Shown here piece after piece: positions 35,998 to 45,551 of a DNA stretch of 64,000 nt. Both the position numbers and the translations under genes were made by a program. The notes beneath the pieces are model-generated. The model saw nothing but the letters and a program-made list of their open reading frames with translations, made no database searches and had not been told where the DNA came from. Origin of the DNA: Edaphobacter acidisoli (GTDB lineage Bacteria > Acidobacteriota > Terriglobia > Terriglobales > Acidobacteriaceae); NCBI RefSeq assembly GCF_014642855.1, contig NZ_BMJB01000001.1, positions 186,001-250,000 on the forward strand, read 5' to 3'. The number at the start of each line of letters is the position of its first letter. Within the stretch, counting starts at the first letter, position 1.

Positions 35998-37368
35998 GGC
36001 TTCGATCTGCTCGAGCGTCTTGCCTTTGGTCTCGGGTAGCCAGCGGCGGATGAGCAGGAACCCGAGAGCACAAACGACAGCGTATATCCAGAATGTATGT
36101 GCTGTGCCGACGCTGCGGTTGAGTGCAGGGAAGGTGTACGTGAGCACAAAACATGCTGCCCAGAGCGACATGGTTGCGATAGCCATGGCTGTGCCTCGGA
36201 TATGGCCGGGGAAAATCTCCGCGAGGATAACCCAAGTGATAGGTGCAAGCGTCATCGCATAGCAGGCGATGGAGGCAATGACGAGCACGAGCATTGGAAG
36301 TCCATGGCTATGAATGTTGTAGAGATAGCCGAGCACGGTATAGATGATGAGAAGTCCAGCACAGCCCGTCAGCATGAGCACGCGGCGCCCTTTATCTTCG
36401 ACTGTCGCGATTGCGATGAAAGTGAAGATGACCATTGTGATGCCGGTGACGACGATGTTGAAGAGCATGGATGAGAGCGTGTAGCCAGCCGCTGTGAAAA
36501 TCTCCTGCGCGTAGTTAAAGATGACGTTGATGCCGCACCATTGCTGAAGAACGGCGAGAGCAATGCCGAGGAAGAGTACGCGACGCAGCTTGGGCTCAAG
36601 CAGCGTGTGAAGCTCGTGGACGAAGCCCTGGCTACGCGGGGTCGCTGCGATTTCGTCAAGGATGAAGGCGGCGTTAGACGGGCCTCCGATGCGTGTGAGG
36701 ATGCTGGAGGCTTCCGAGGTGCGGCCACGAAGCGCAAGCCAGCGCGGACTCTCGGGAACGACAAACGTGCCAATCAGGAAGAGTACCGCAGGGACGGCAG
36801 TGACACCGAACATCCAGCGCCATGCGTACAGACCATTCCATGAAGCGAGGATCTCGGATGGCGTCGCGTTGGCTGCGACTGGTTTAGCGATAAGCCAGTT
36901 CATGATCTGTGCGGACAGCAGACCTAAGACGATGGTGAGTTCGTTGAGACAGACCAGTTTGCCTCGTATGGCGGCGGGAGCGATCTCGGAGATATACATC
37001 GGAGAGAGGCTGGAGGCGAGACCAATGGCAAGGCCTCCAGAGATGCGCCAGAGAACGAAAGAAGTGAAGCTGCTGGCGAAGGCCGTTCCGCATGATGAGA
37101 CAACGAACGCAGCCGCCGCAATTTGCAGTGAGCGTTTTCGTCCGAGCGCTTCGCTGAGAACGCCGGAGATGATGGCTCCGATGAGGCAGCCGACGAGAGC
37201 GCAGCTCATGGCCCAGCCTTCCTGCGCGGCGGTGGTCAGATGGAAGAACGCTTCGTAGAAGGGTTTGGCCCCTCCAATGACGACCCAGTCGTAGCCGAAG
37301 AGGAGACCGCCCAGGGCGGCGATACTCGCAATAAACCAGACGTAGCGGGGATTTACTTCACCTGACAT
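35986..37368 (-). CDS. MFS sugar porter
   Basis: Proton-sugar symporter of 460 residues with 12 membrane spans. Sugar-porter signatures are complete: GYDWVVIGGAKPFY in TM1, SEALGRKRSL in loop 2-3, RISGGLAIGLASSLSPMYISEIAPAAIRGK, PESPRWL before the central loop, QQWCGIN in TM7 and the C-terminal PETKGKTLEQIE. It is divergent from the glucosidase-like gene and convergent with the TIM-barrel gene. It probably imports monosaccharides released by the surrounding hydrolases. AAGG precedes the ATG. Confidence 0.92.
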   Translation of the reverse strand: MSGEVNPRYVWFIASIAALGGLLFGYDWVVIGGAKPFYEAFFHLTTAAQEGWAMSCALVGCLIGAIISGVLSEALGRKRSLQIAAAAFVVSSCGTAFASSFTSFVLWRISGGLAIGLASSLSPMYISEIAPAAIRGKLVCLNELTIVLGLLSAQIMNWLIAKPVAANATPSEILASWNGLYAWRWMFGVTAVPAVLFLIGTFVVPESPRWLALRGRTSEASSILTRIGGPSNAAFILDEIAATPRSQGFVHELHTLLEPKLRRVLFLGIALAVLQQWCGINVIFNYAQEIFTAAGYTLSSMLFNIVVTGITMVIFTFIAIATVEDKGRRVLMLTGCAGLLIIYTVLGYLYNIHSHGLPMLVLVIASIACYAMTLAPITWVILAEIFPGHIRGTAMAIATMSLWAACFVLTYTFPALNRSVGTAHTFWIYAVVCALGFLLIRRWLPETKGKTLEQIEASWR

Positions 37369-37514
37369 GAGTCGCCTTAATATGGGTTGGATGCGATTCG
37401 TTCCGAATTTTCTTATAGATAAGCAGTCGGACCTGGCAATGGCGTGTCATTTAGCTCTGTGGAACAAAAATACACATTGTTTTTCAAAATCAGTAATTAT
37501 TTTTCATAATTATG

Positions 37515-37543
37515 TTGATGGAGCGGTGACGAGAAGATATAGT
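37515..37543 (+). promoter_or_regulatory. Sigma-70-like promoter of the 37.6-42.5 kb operon
   Basis: TTGATG (37515-37520), exactly 17 bases, TATAGT (37538-37543), preceded by about 50 AT-rich bases. It lies 24 bases before the first start codon of a three-gene operon. Confidence 0.55.
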
Positions 37544-37566
37544 GACTTGCATCAGCTGAGGGCTCA

Positions 37567-39195
37567 ATGAGGCGAAGAATTTCGATGTGGCGAGGCACTC
37601 TCGCGTGCGGAGCCGCAGTTATAACACTGGCAGTTGCAGCCTTTGGGCAGGCAGGGCAAGTGACAAGCGGCGCGACGGTTCTGCGCCCAAGGGACTATCG
37701 ACACTACGTTGAAACGTTCCGCGAACAGGAGAAAGAGGCAACTGGTAAAGAAGGCGTGGATTCGTGGACTTGGATGGAGCATGAAATTCCTTGGTTTGAT
37801 TCTTCAGATAAGTCATTTGAAGAGATGTACTACTTCCGCTGGTATGCGTGGCAGAAGCATCTCGTGAAAACTGACCACGGCTATGTGATTACCGAGTGGT
37901 TGCCGAAGCCGGCAGTGAAGGACTTCGGCGCGCTACCCGATGCAGCCATGTTCCAAATCGCGGAATCTCGCTGGCTTCGCGACAAATCGATTGCCGAGGA
38001 TGATGCACGCTACTGGATGTCACCCAATGCGATACCGAGACTATACAGCACTTGGTTCGCGTGGACAGTGCTTGATCTAGTCAAAGCCAACGGCGACACA
38101 GCCTTGGGTGCGCAGCTTCTACCTGCCCTCGAGGCGAATGATCGCGCATGGGAGGCGACTCACCAAGACGCAAACGGCTTGTTCTGGTCGATTGACACAC
38201 GCGATGCGATGGAAAAATCTATCAGTGGCGACGGCTACCGGCCAACGTTGAACAGCTATATGTACGCAGATGCACGCGCGATAGCAGACTTGGCAGGCGC
38301 GGCAGGAGACACTGTCGTGCGAACTGAGTATGAACGCAAAGCTCAAACTCTGCACAGTCTCATCGAGTCGCAGCTTTGGAATCCGAAGGATGAGTTCTAC
38401 GAAGTGATGTCCCCTGCGAAGGACTCGAGCATTCGGCACGAGAAAAAATTCATCGATCCAGGAACTGTGATGCAACTTTCTGGCGTCCGTGAACTAATTG
38501 GGTATATCCCTTGGATGTTCGGGATTCCTGATGCATCGCACGATGTGGCCTGGAAGCAGTTGTTCGATCCACATGGTTTTGATGGCAGGTATGGCCCGAC
38601 GACGGCCGAGCGAAGAAGCCCTCGCTTCCGTTTTGCCAGCTCCGATCAATGCACATGGAACGGGCCCAGTTGGCCGTATGCAACTACTCAAACACTACTT
38701 GCCCTTGCTGCATTTGAGCATGGAGCGCCGCAGAGCGTGATGACGAAGGCCGATTACTATCGGCTGTTCTCGCGCTATGTTCTGTCGCAGCACTTGAAGC
38801 TCGCCGCCAATGGAAATGTCATCGATTGGATTGATGAGGATCTCGACGCGGACACCGATGAGTGGATTGCCAAGGACATGCTGATTGCCAAGCAGAAGCA
38901 GGTTGGCCGCGGCAACTATTACAACCACTCAGGCTTTACTGACCCACTGATCACCGGCTTGATTGGACTTGAGCCTCGTTCAGATGGACGCGTTGTAGTA
39001 CGGCCGCTTCTGCCTCCAGGGCAGTGGAGATACTTCGCTATCGATGGGCTTCCATATCACGGGCACTTGCTGACGATACTGTGGGACGCAGATGGAAAAC
39101 GTTACAGTCGTGGAGCTGGAATGCAGCTTCTGGTGGACGGCAAGCAGGTGGCTCGTCGGAAAACCCTGGGTGAACTCGACGGAGTATTGAAGTAA
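37567..39195 (+). CDS. Exported MGH1/GH63-like glucosidase
   Basis: 542 residues with a signal peptide (about residues 9-27, ending AAFGQ). The rest is an (alpha/alpha)6-type glycosidase: YYFRWYAWQKHL near residue 88, LYSTWFAWTVLDLVKANGD, DANGLFWSIDTRDAMEKSI, CTWNGPSWPYATTQTLLAL and GRGNYYNHSGFTDPLITG. This matches the MGH1-type glycoside-hydrolase domain related to GH63 and trehalase. It probably removes alpha-linked sugars outside the cytoplasm, but the exact bond is unknown. Its stop overlaps the next start (TAATG). First gene of a tight operon driven by the promoter at 37515. Confidence 0.82.
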   Translation: MRRRISMWRGTLACGAAVITLAVAAFGQAGQVTSGATVLRPRDYRHYVETFREQEKEATGKEGVDSWTWMEHEIPWFDSSDKSFEEMYYFRWYAWQKHLVKTDHGYVITEWLPKPAVKDFGALPDAAMFQIAESRWLRDKSIAEDDARYWMSPNAIPRLYSTWFAWTVLDLVKANGDTALGAQLLPALEANDRAWEATHQDANGLFWSIDTRDAMEKSISGDGYRPTLNSYMYADARAIADLAGAAGDTVVRTEYERKAQTLHSLIESQLWNPKDEFYEVMSPAKDSSIRHEKKFIDPGTVMQLSGVRELIGYIPWMFGIPDASHDVAWKQLFDPHGFDGRYGPTTAERRSPRFRFASSDQCTWNGPSWPYATTQTLLALAAFEHGAPQSVMTKADYYRLFSRYVLSQHLKLAANGNVIDWIDEDLDADTDEWIAKDMLIAKQKQVGRGNYYNHSGFTDPLITGLIGLEPRSDGRVVVRPLLPPGQWRYFAIDGLPYHGHLLTILWDADGKRYSRGAGMQLLVDGKQVARRKTLGELDGVLK

Positions 39196-41543
39196 TGAAA
39201 TTGCAATTTGCTCTTGTATGTATCTCTGCAACGCTGATAGCGAGTACTGCTGTGGCGCAGGATATTCCTCCTGTCATCCGTGTGAAGGCGGGGAGCTTTG
39301 TGATGGGTGCGGACACCGAAACGTTGCCGAACTCTGTGACTGATGGAATGGGCGTGATGTCGCAACGTCCTGCCCATGGTGATTTTGACGAAGTTCCACG
39401 TCACAAGGTGACGATCTCACACGATTTTTCTGTTGGCGTGAGTGAGGTGACTGAGGCGGAGTTTCGTGAATTTGACCCGTCATATCGTACTGGCCTGAGC
39501 GCAGCGTCACGTAAGCCTGGCATGGAGCCAAAGGGCAGGTCTGGCGGCAATCCGGTGGTTGCTGTGTTTAATAGTTATGCGGCTGGCATCAGTTGGGACC
39601 AGGCAATGGCCTATTGCGCGTGGCTTACGAAGAAGACGGGCAAGCCGTATCGTCTTCCAACAGAAGCGGAGTGGGAGTATGTGGCGCGAGCAGGCCATAG
39701 TGGTTATATGCCCCCGCTTGCCATTGATAAGCCTAACGCGTTTGGCGTCGAAAACATGGGCGTCGGCAGACCGGAATGGGTGCTCGATTGGTACGGGCCG
39801 TATGAGGCCGGAGCGCAAGTTGATCCCATCGGACCGACCAATGGATACACGAAAGTTGTGCGTGGCGGTGGGTTGGACTTCCGCCATGCAAAACCGGGCG
39901 AAATCGTTCCAGCTGAGTCCCCATACTTTTTGCGTGCAGCCAATCGTGCCAGCATGGCTCCTACCTATGCAGCAGTGGATGGAAATGTCGGTTTTCGTGT
40001 GGTGCAAGCGCCGATGCCTACTACAAAGCCAACTCCTGAGCATCGACTCTTCTTCGAGACTGCTGTGAAGCAGACAGTGGACCGCATCACCGAAGGGCCC
40101 GATCCCGCAAAACCGTGGTATCACGTGCACGAACTATTTCCTGAGCTTGATGGAAAATCGATGCCTCAGAATGGCTGGAAGCTGGGACTTGCTCGTGGGC
40201 TTGGAATTAATTATCACAACAGCGCTATCCAGCAACTGCCCAACGGCGACATGCTCGCCGCGTACTACAACTCTCCCAACGAGGAAGATGATCCTGACCA
40301 GACGGTGCTGGTAATGCGCCGCCGAGCAGGCAGTGAAGACTGGGATATGCCGGAACCATGGCCATACTTCGCCGATGCTGCAAACGCTGCTCCAGTGATC
40401 TGGAGCGATCCAGGGTACAAATCGCAGCAAGCGAAGGTCTGGTTCTTCTGGGGGTTTCCGCGGTTGATTGGTGCTCCTCCGTTCGCATACATGACTTCGT
40501 CTGACAATGGTGCGGCATGGTCACAGGTCTCGTTCCCACGCTTCACATCGAAAATTGGCCGTTATGTCTCGCAACCAATCAACAGCATTGTTCGGACAAA
40601 AGATGGAACCGTCTTGATGCCGACAGACTCAACCGGTCGCGACGGAGACGGCAATGGCAGCATCAGCGCAGTGTGGGGAACACACGACGGTGGCAAGACT
40701 TGGTATGACACAGGCGGACGAACTGCAGGACGACATACGACACTTGTGGTGGCGAAAGATGGCAAGACGTTGCTCGGCTTCGGAGGAAAGAATTCTGAGA
40801 TCGATGGCAAGATGCCACTTGCTACCAGCCACGATGGCGGCAAGACCTGGAGCAAGAGCAAGACTCCATTCGATGAGTTGATGAGCGGTGAGCGGCCTAG
40901 CGTGATTCGGTTGAAGAGCGGGAGACTCTTCTTCGTGGCTGACTATAACCCAACGCATCAGAGACATCTCCACAAGGACGGAGCTTACGTTGCTCTGAGT
41001 GATGACGATGGCACGACGTGGACGATGAAGAGGCTGCCTGCGAACATCCTGACCGTTGGTTATGTGACATCGACACAGAGCGCTGATGGCGTGATTCATA
41101 TAGCCACTTCGAAGAATAAGCCGAACTATGAGATTGAGTTGAATGAGGCGTGGATCCTGGACAAGAGTGCTGGAGCTGATGCCAGTGAAGTCTCAGGGCC
41201 GACGGCAGAGGTGAAGAAGTTTACCGAGCGGTATCCGGGAGGGGAGCTGCGGGCGGAGTGGAGTGCCGGACGGGGGGCGGATGGGCGGATCCTGTTGGAT
41301 GGGCCTGAAAAGTTTTTCTATCGGAGTGGGCGTGTGATGTGGTCGATGACGTTTCGGGCAGGGAAGAAGGTTGGAGAGGAGGACTACTTCCGTGCGGACG
41401 GGACTCGGGTCTGGACGAAGACATATGGGGCTGATTGCGAGTGGACTTGGGTGAACTTCGATACCGAAGGCAAGAGAGTTGCTACGTCGCGCTGGCGAGG
41501 GAAGACGCTGGTTTCGAGTGATATTGCGGAGGCAGCACGATGA
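39195..41543 (+). CDS. SUMF1-sialidase-MORN-like fusion protein, exported
   Basis: 782 residues with a signal peptide (1-21). Residues about 25-275 form a SUMF1/FGE-sulfatase domain (IRVKAGSFVMGAD, ISWDQAMAYCAWLTKKTGKPYRLPTEAEWEYVARAG, GNVGFRVVQAP). The cysteines used for formylglycine formation are absent (LRAANRASMAPTYAAVDGNVGF). Residues about 280-680 are a six-bladed sialidase-type propeller with Asp boxes such as SHDGGKTW, THDGGKTW and SDDDGTTW. Residues 690-782 resemble MORN repeats (YPGGELRAEWSAGRG, YFRADGTRVWTKTY). The start overlaps the preceding stop and the end overlaps the next start (ATGA). The SUMF1 part is probably a carbohydrate- or substrate-binding module. The enzymatic substrate is uncertain. 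Confidence 0.85.
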   Translation: MKLQFALVCISATLIASTAVAQDIPPVIRVKAGSFVMGADTETLPNSVTDGMGVMSQRPAHGDFDEVPRHKVTISHDFSVGVSEVTEAEFREFDPSYRTGLSAASRKPGMEPKGRSGGNPVVAVFNSYAAGISWDQAMAYCAWLTKKTGKPYRLPTEAEWEYVARAGHSGYMPPLAIDKPNAFGVENMGVGRPEWVLDWYGPYEAGAQVDPIGPTNGYTKVVRGGGLDFRHAKPGEIVPAESPYFLRAANRASMAPTYAAVDGNVGFRVVQAPMPTTKPTPEHRLFFETAVKQTVDRITEGPDPAKPWYHVHELFPELDGKSMPQNGWKLGLARGLGINYHNSAIQQLPNGDMLAAYYNSPNEEDDPDQTVLVMRRRAGSEDWDMPEPWPYFADAANAAPVIWSDPGYKSQQAKVWFFWGFPRLIGAPPFAYMTSSDNGAAWSQVSFPRFTSKIGRYVSQPINSIVRTKDGTVLMPTDSTGRDGDGNGSISAVWGTHDGGKTWYDTGGRTAGRHTTLVVAKDGKTLLGFGGKNSEIDGKMPLATSHDGGKTWSKSKTPFDELMSGERPSVIRLKSGRLFFVADYNPTHQRHLHKDGAYVALSDDDGTTWTMKRLPANILTVGYVTSTQSADGVIHIATSKNKPNYEIELNEAWILDKSAGADASEVSGPTAEVKKFTERYPGGELRAEWSAGRGADGRILLDGPEKFFYRSGRVMWSMTFRAGKKVGEEDYFRADGTRVWTKTYGADCEWTWVNFDTEGKRVATSRWRGKTLVSSDIAEAAR

Positions 41544-42466
41544 GGCGGTTGCTCGTGCTGGTGTGCCTGCTCGGGTGCTCTGCGGCTTGCTTCGCGGCGG
41601 ATGCTTACGTGTTTGCTTACTTCAAGGAGCCGGGGACGAGTGGGATATACCTGGCGCTGAGCCGGGATGGGTACAAGTTCGTGCCGTTGAACGATGGGCA
41701 GCCGTGGATCAAGCCGGAGCGGCCGGGGGAGATCATGCGGGACGTCTTCATCACGCGTGACCCTTCGGGCGACGGCTTCCGGATGGTGTGGACCTGGGGC
41801 TGGAAGGGGGACTCGCTCGGGTATGCGGAGTCGAAGGACCTGATGACGTGGTCGGCGCAGCGGGAGGTGCCGATCATGGGAGACTTCCCGGCGGTGCGGA
41901 ACGTGTGGGCTCCGGAGACGTACTGGGATGCGAAGGCGAAGGAGTGGTTGTTGATCTGGTCTTCTTCCTTCAACGGCTCGGACGCGGGGAATAGGATCTG
42001 GGCTTCGCGGACTCGGGACTTCCGGACATTCTCGAAGCCGGAGGTCTTCTTCGATCCGGGGTTCGTGGTGATCGATGCGACGATGTTCCACGGGCTGGTG
42101 GCTGGGCGGGAGCAGTGGGCGCTGGTGGTGAAGGACCAGACCGAGGAGCCGCTGCGGTACCAGGTGCGGTGGGCGGCGGGGCCGACGGTAGAGGGGCCGT
42201 GGGTGCCGCTCTCGGGGCCGATCACGGAGAGTTGGTCGGAAGGGCCTTCGGTGGTGCGGGTGGGGGATGAGTTCGTGGTGTACTACGACCACTACCGGGC
42301 TCCTCGGGCTCGGTACGAGGGGGTGGAGACGAAGGACTGGGTGCACTGGGAGTCGGTGGACGACCGGATGGACTTTCCTCAGGGGGCGAAGCACGGGAGC
42401 TTCTTTCGAGTGAGTGAGGCGGAGGCGGAGCGGTTGCTCTCGCGGCATGACGGGGCGGCGAAGTAG
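41540..42466 (+). CDS. Exported GH43-like five-bladed propeller protein
   Basis: 308 residues with a short signal peptide (RRLLVLVCLLGCSAACFAA). A five-bladed beta-propeller pattern is visible: IYLALSRDGYKFVPLN, MRDVFITRDPSGDGFRMVWTW with a candidate base Asp, VWAPETYWDAKAKEWLLIW and SEGPSVVRVGDEFVVYYDHY with a candidate acid Glu. These fit GH43 or the related GH117/DUF families acting on arabinan, xylan or galactan side chains. The coding strand is unusually G-rich compared with the two genes before it. It is coupled to the preceding gene by ATGA. Confidence 0.75.
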   Translation: MRRLLVLVCLLGCSAACFAADAYVFAYFKEPGTSGIYLALSRDGYKFVPLNDGQPWIKPERPGEIMRDVFITRDPSGDGFRMVWTWGWKGDSLGYAESKDLMTWSAQREVPIMGDFPAVRNVWAPETYWDAKAKEWLLIWSSSFNGSDAGNRIWASRTRDFRTFSKPEVFFDPGFVVIDATMFHGLVAGREQWALVVKDQTEEPLRYQVRWAAGPTVEGPWVPLSGPITESWSEGPSVVRVGDEFVVYYDHYRAPRARYEGVETKDWVHWESVDDRMDFPQGAKHGSFFRVSEAEAERLLSRHDGAAK

Positions 42467-42850
42467 GACCCCCTCCCCCCTGCTTTTTGCGCAAAGTCTT
42501 CCATTTATTTGGTTTGAGTCTGGACTTCGCGCGAAGGTCCTGATTTTGCTTTTGGTCAATTTGGGCCCCAATGGAAAAAGCCCCGGATTGTCCGGGGCTT
42601 CTCTTATGCTGTTTCTATTTTACTGAGTGGGGTAAAACTAAACCGCCAACCTGCGCCCGAAAATTTCTCATTTGAGATGTGTGGGTTGTGGGGTTTTCCT
42701 CAGGCCAGGGGACTTGACAGAAATTTGTGGTGAACCCTTTTGAGGCAGTTTTGAAGTGGCCTGAGCACGAGAGCGCGGCTCGTCGATCGACGAGTGCCAA
42801 TCAGCAATCAAGGCTGATGCTTCGTCACCAGGCGGCCGTGATGCTCGGAT
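42467..42850. other. Spacer between convergent genes, with terminator
   Basis: 384 bases without a recognisable gene. The left part (GACCCCCTCCCCCCTG...GGGCCCC) is a polypyrimidine stretch of a kind seen around palindromic repeats. The hairpin at 42578-42600 is the only clear functional element. Confidence 0.5.
42578..42600. terminator. Bidirectional terminator between convergent operons
   Basis: AAGCCCCGGA (42578-42587), loop TTG, TCCGGGGCTT (42591-42600): a perfect 10-bp stem. Plus strand is followed by CTCTTATG. Minus strand is followed by TTTTTCC, so it serves both directions. Confidence 0.85.
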
Positions 42851-45307
42851 TTACTTTTTTATGACCGTGACGATGGACTGGTCTGGCTCGCTCCATGCTT
42901 CTGCGCCCTGGTGCCTGAGCTGATGTGCGGAATCGTCCCAGGTCAATTGCGTAATCGAGCTTTTCCCGTTCTCGTAGGCATACGAATCGCCGTCATCCCG
43001 AAAAAGCGTAAAGCTCCCATTCGCGCCCGGATATACCCGTATCGATGCAATCTTCTGCGGCTGTTGTGTGCTCTGCACCTCGGATCCGAGCGGCACGATG
43101 CTGCCCGCTCTTACGAATAAGGGCAGCGTATCGATTGGGGCGTTGACGACAATGGTTTGGCCGCCATGAAGCCGCTCGTTGGTCCAGTAGTTGTACCAGT
43201 CGCAGCCTGCGGGCAAATACACAGTCCGGTGGGTTGCGCCTTGTTCTGTGACAGGAGCGACCAGGAAAGCCGGCCCATACATATACTCATCCGGGATATT
43301 GGCTGCCTTGGGATCATCAGGAAAATCCATGAAGAGAGCGCGCATATACGGCGCGCCTGTCCGATAGCTACGATAGGCGACCGAATAGGTGTAGGGCAGA
43401 AGCTGATAGCGCAGTCTCAGGTACTTCGCCAGGACCGCTTCGGCCTGCTTGCCGTAGGACCATACCTCGTTGTGCATTCTTTCGCCATGTGCACGCATGA
43501 TGGGCTGAAAAGTTCCCCACTCGAACCAACGCGCGAACAACTCGGGATAGTCCTCATAATTGCCAATGACTTCACGCGCATCCGACCCGTCGATGAGAGG
43601 CTTATGCGCTGCATGATAATCCGCCGGAATTGCAGGCGAGAAAAAGCCGGCGATGTCTGTATCCCAGTAGGGCAATCCGCTGGCGGTGAAATTCAGTCCC
43701 GCGGGAATTGAGCGCTTCAGCATGTCCCACGTTGACCTGATATCGCTGGACCAAAAGACGGTGCAGTTGCGTTGCGCTCCAAGATATGCGGCTCTCGCCA
43801 GGATCATGCATCGCCGGCTGTCTCCGAAGTCTCGCCGAAAGCCCTCGTACACGGAAGCGGTGTGGAACAGCGGATAAACATTATAGAAACGGGTTCCCGA
43901 GCCGATGTAGAAAACGTCTTTTGCCGGATCGATATCGGGCTCCGTCTCGTCGAGCCAGATGTAATCGAAGTCATACGGTTTCACGTATCGATCGCGAATC
44001 TCATCCCACCACCATTTCGAGGCCTCGGGGTTCGTGGTGTCGATATTGGGCCCGATCGTCTGAGGATTCCATCCCATGTCCGGATCGCCATTCGGCGCGT
44101 GGATGAGCCATCCCTTGCTCTTAAGCATGTCGTAGAACTGTGTGTCCGGAGCAAAGTGTGGCCACACGCTCAAGAGCGTCCTCACGTCGATGGCGTGTAG
44201 TTCGCGATTCATGGCTGCCGGATCTGGCCAGCGCTTCGGATCTAAATCGAGTTGTCCCTGCTTCGTCATGTTCAGGAAATCAACGACCATCACATCCAGC
44301 GGCAGGTTATTCCCGCGATATTCTTTGGCCACGTCGAGGACTTGCTGCTGCGTGGGATAGATCGCTTTGCTTTGGATATAGCCGTAGACCGCTCTTGGCA
44401 GCATGTGCGTCACGCCGGTTAGAAGCCGATACCCTTCGTAAACCTCGTCGCTTGTCTTCCCGGCAATCACGAAATACGACACGCGATTGCCAACTTCGGA
44501 AGACCAGATGTTCTGGCCGTTCAATCCGAGATCGATTGTTGTTTTGGAGGGGTTATCCCAGACGAGTCCGTAGCCGCGGCTAGAGACCATGAACGGCACA
44601 CACACATCCTCTCCGCCAATTGCGCCGTAGTCGTGCCAGCAGCGGATCTCGTGATCCCGCAGGTCCATCCAGCCTTTCTGCTGCTGCCCGAGTCCGTAGT
44701 AGTGTTCATTGGCGGGTGAGTCAAAGGTGGCTGCCACGCGGGAAAAGCCGCTATCTATGGGGTCTGATGCTGCGACCTGCGTACTTTCCGGGGTCATGGT
44801 CCAGTTCCGCATACGCAGCAGCACAGTTCCATTTGTCGTCATCACGGAAATAGCGTCGTTGTGCGGGGCATCCGGGTTATTTGTCGGCGGGAAAAATCTT
44901 TTACGCAACGCAAGATTCAGCGCGTCGAGCGGCATAGGCTTTGGAGCGGGCATATTCTCCGGCGATATGCGGACCACTATCCGGGCCGAGCGGTAGACTT
45001 CATAGCCCTGCGCATCGCGCTCATGCGTCCATCCTGTTGTCGAGGGCTGCGCCGTGATTCCATATCCCGGCGCGCTGGCCGCGGCAGCGCGATCGGTGCT
45101 CATCGTTATGCGAACAATGTTGGGAGCGTAGGGTGCGAGTGAAATCACATGTCCATCGCGTTGCAACACCAGCGGACCTTGCTGCGCGACTGCTGCCGCT
45201 GCAAACAACCCGGTCAGAAGCACTGCACACAGAGTCCGCCCCAGTGATTTTCGGATAGGCCGCTGACCAACAGGCCTCGGCATGTTCGCCTTATATTTGA
45301 ATTCCAT
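42851..45307 (-). CDS. Exported GH31 alpha-glycosidase
   Basis: Retaining alpha-xylosidase/glucosidase-type enzyme of 818 residues. I chose ATG 45307 because GGAGG lies 5 bases upstream, and because a signal peptide follows (LGRTLCAVLLTGLFAAAAVAQ). Order: N-terminal beta domain, TIM barrel from about residue 300, with the nucleophile Asp in IWLDETEPD (near 455) and the acid/base Asp in FWSSDIRSTWDM (near 520), then a DUF5110-type C-terminal domain (PLGSEVQSTQQPQKIASIRVYPG). YIQSKAIYPTQQQVLDVAKEYRGNNLP is typical of xylosidase-like members. The coding strand composition differs from the neighbouring operon. A LacI-type site lies upstream. Confidence 0.93.
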   Translation of the reverse strand: MEFKYKANMPRPVGQRPIRKSLGRTLCAVLLTGLFAAAAVAQQGPLVLQRDGHVISLAPYAPNIVRITMSTDRAAAASAPGYGITAQPSTTGWTHERDAQGYEVYRSARIVVRISPENMPAPKPMPLDALNLALRKRFFPPTNNPDAPHNDAISVMTTNGTVLLRMRNWTMTPESTQVAASDPIDSGFSRVAATFDSPANEHYYGLGQQQKGWMDLRDHEIRCWHDYGAIGGEDVCVPFMVSSRGYGLVWDNPSKTTIDLGLNGQNIWSSEVGNRVSYFVIAGKTSDEVYEGYRLLTGVTHMLPRAVYGYIQSKAIYPTQQQVLDVAKEYRGNNLPLDVMVVDFLNMTKQGQLDLDPKRWPDPAAMNRELHAIDVRTLLSVWPHFAPDTQFYDMLKSKGWLIHAPNGDPDMGWNPQTIGPNIDTTNPEASKWWWDEIRDRYVKPYDFDYIWLDETEPDIDPAKDVFYIGSGTRFYNVYPLFHTASVYEGFRRDFGDSRRCMILARAAYLGAQRNCTVFWSSDIRSTWDMLKRSIPAGLNFTASGLPYWDTDIAGFFSPAIPADYHAAHKPLIDGSDAREVIGNYEDYPELFARWFEWGTFQPIMRAHGERMHNEVWSYGKQAEAVLAKYLRLRYQLLPYTYSVAYRSYRTGAPYMRALFMDFPDDPKAANIPDEYMYGPAFLVAPVTEQGATHRTVYLPAGCDWYNYWTNERLHGGQTIVVNAPIDTLPLFVRAGSIVPLGSEVQSTQQPQKIASIRVYPGANGSFTLFRDDGDSYAYENGKSSITQLTWDDSAHQLRHQGAEAWSEPDQSIVTVIKK

Positions 45308-45431
45308 TTTTCCTCCGCCTATCTTCACTTCTGGTTCCTGCACCGTGAGGGTGGCAACTCTCGTCAGGATTGCTGGCAACCCAGAAAGCCTCAAAGCTAT
45401 GCGACTGCACCTTGATTTGAAAGCTATAAAG

Positions 45432-45450
45432 AAAACGTTTCCTAGTATAG
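45432..45450 (-). promoter_or_regulatory. LacI-type operator and -10 box upstream of GH31
   Basis: GAAAACGTTTCC (45432-45443) contains the perfect palindrome AAACGTTT, the core of LacI/CcpA-family sites. TATACT on the minus strand (45450-45445) lies beside it, and no matching -35 was found. The regulator is not in the window. Confidence 0.4.
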
Positions 45451-45551
45451 ATTCAACAGCCGAAATCATGCAGCATCCATTTTGAAGCGGAAATCATCCC
45501 GGCATCATCAGAGGCTTTTTGATGATCAGGCAAACTGTGCTGCTTGCGGGT

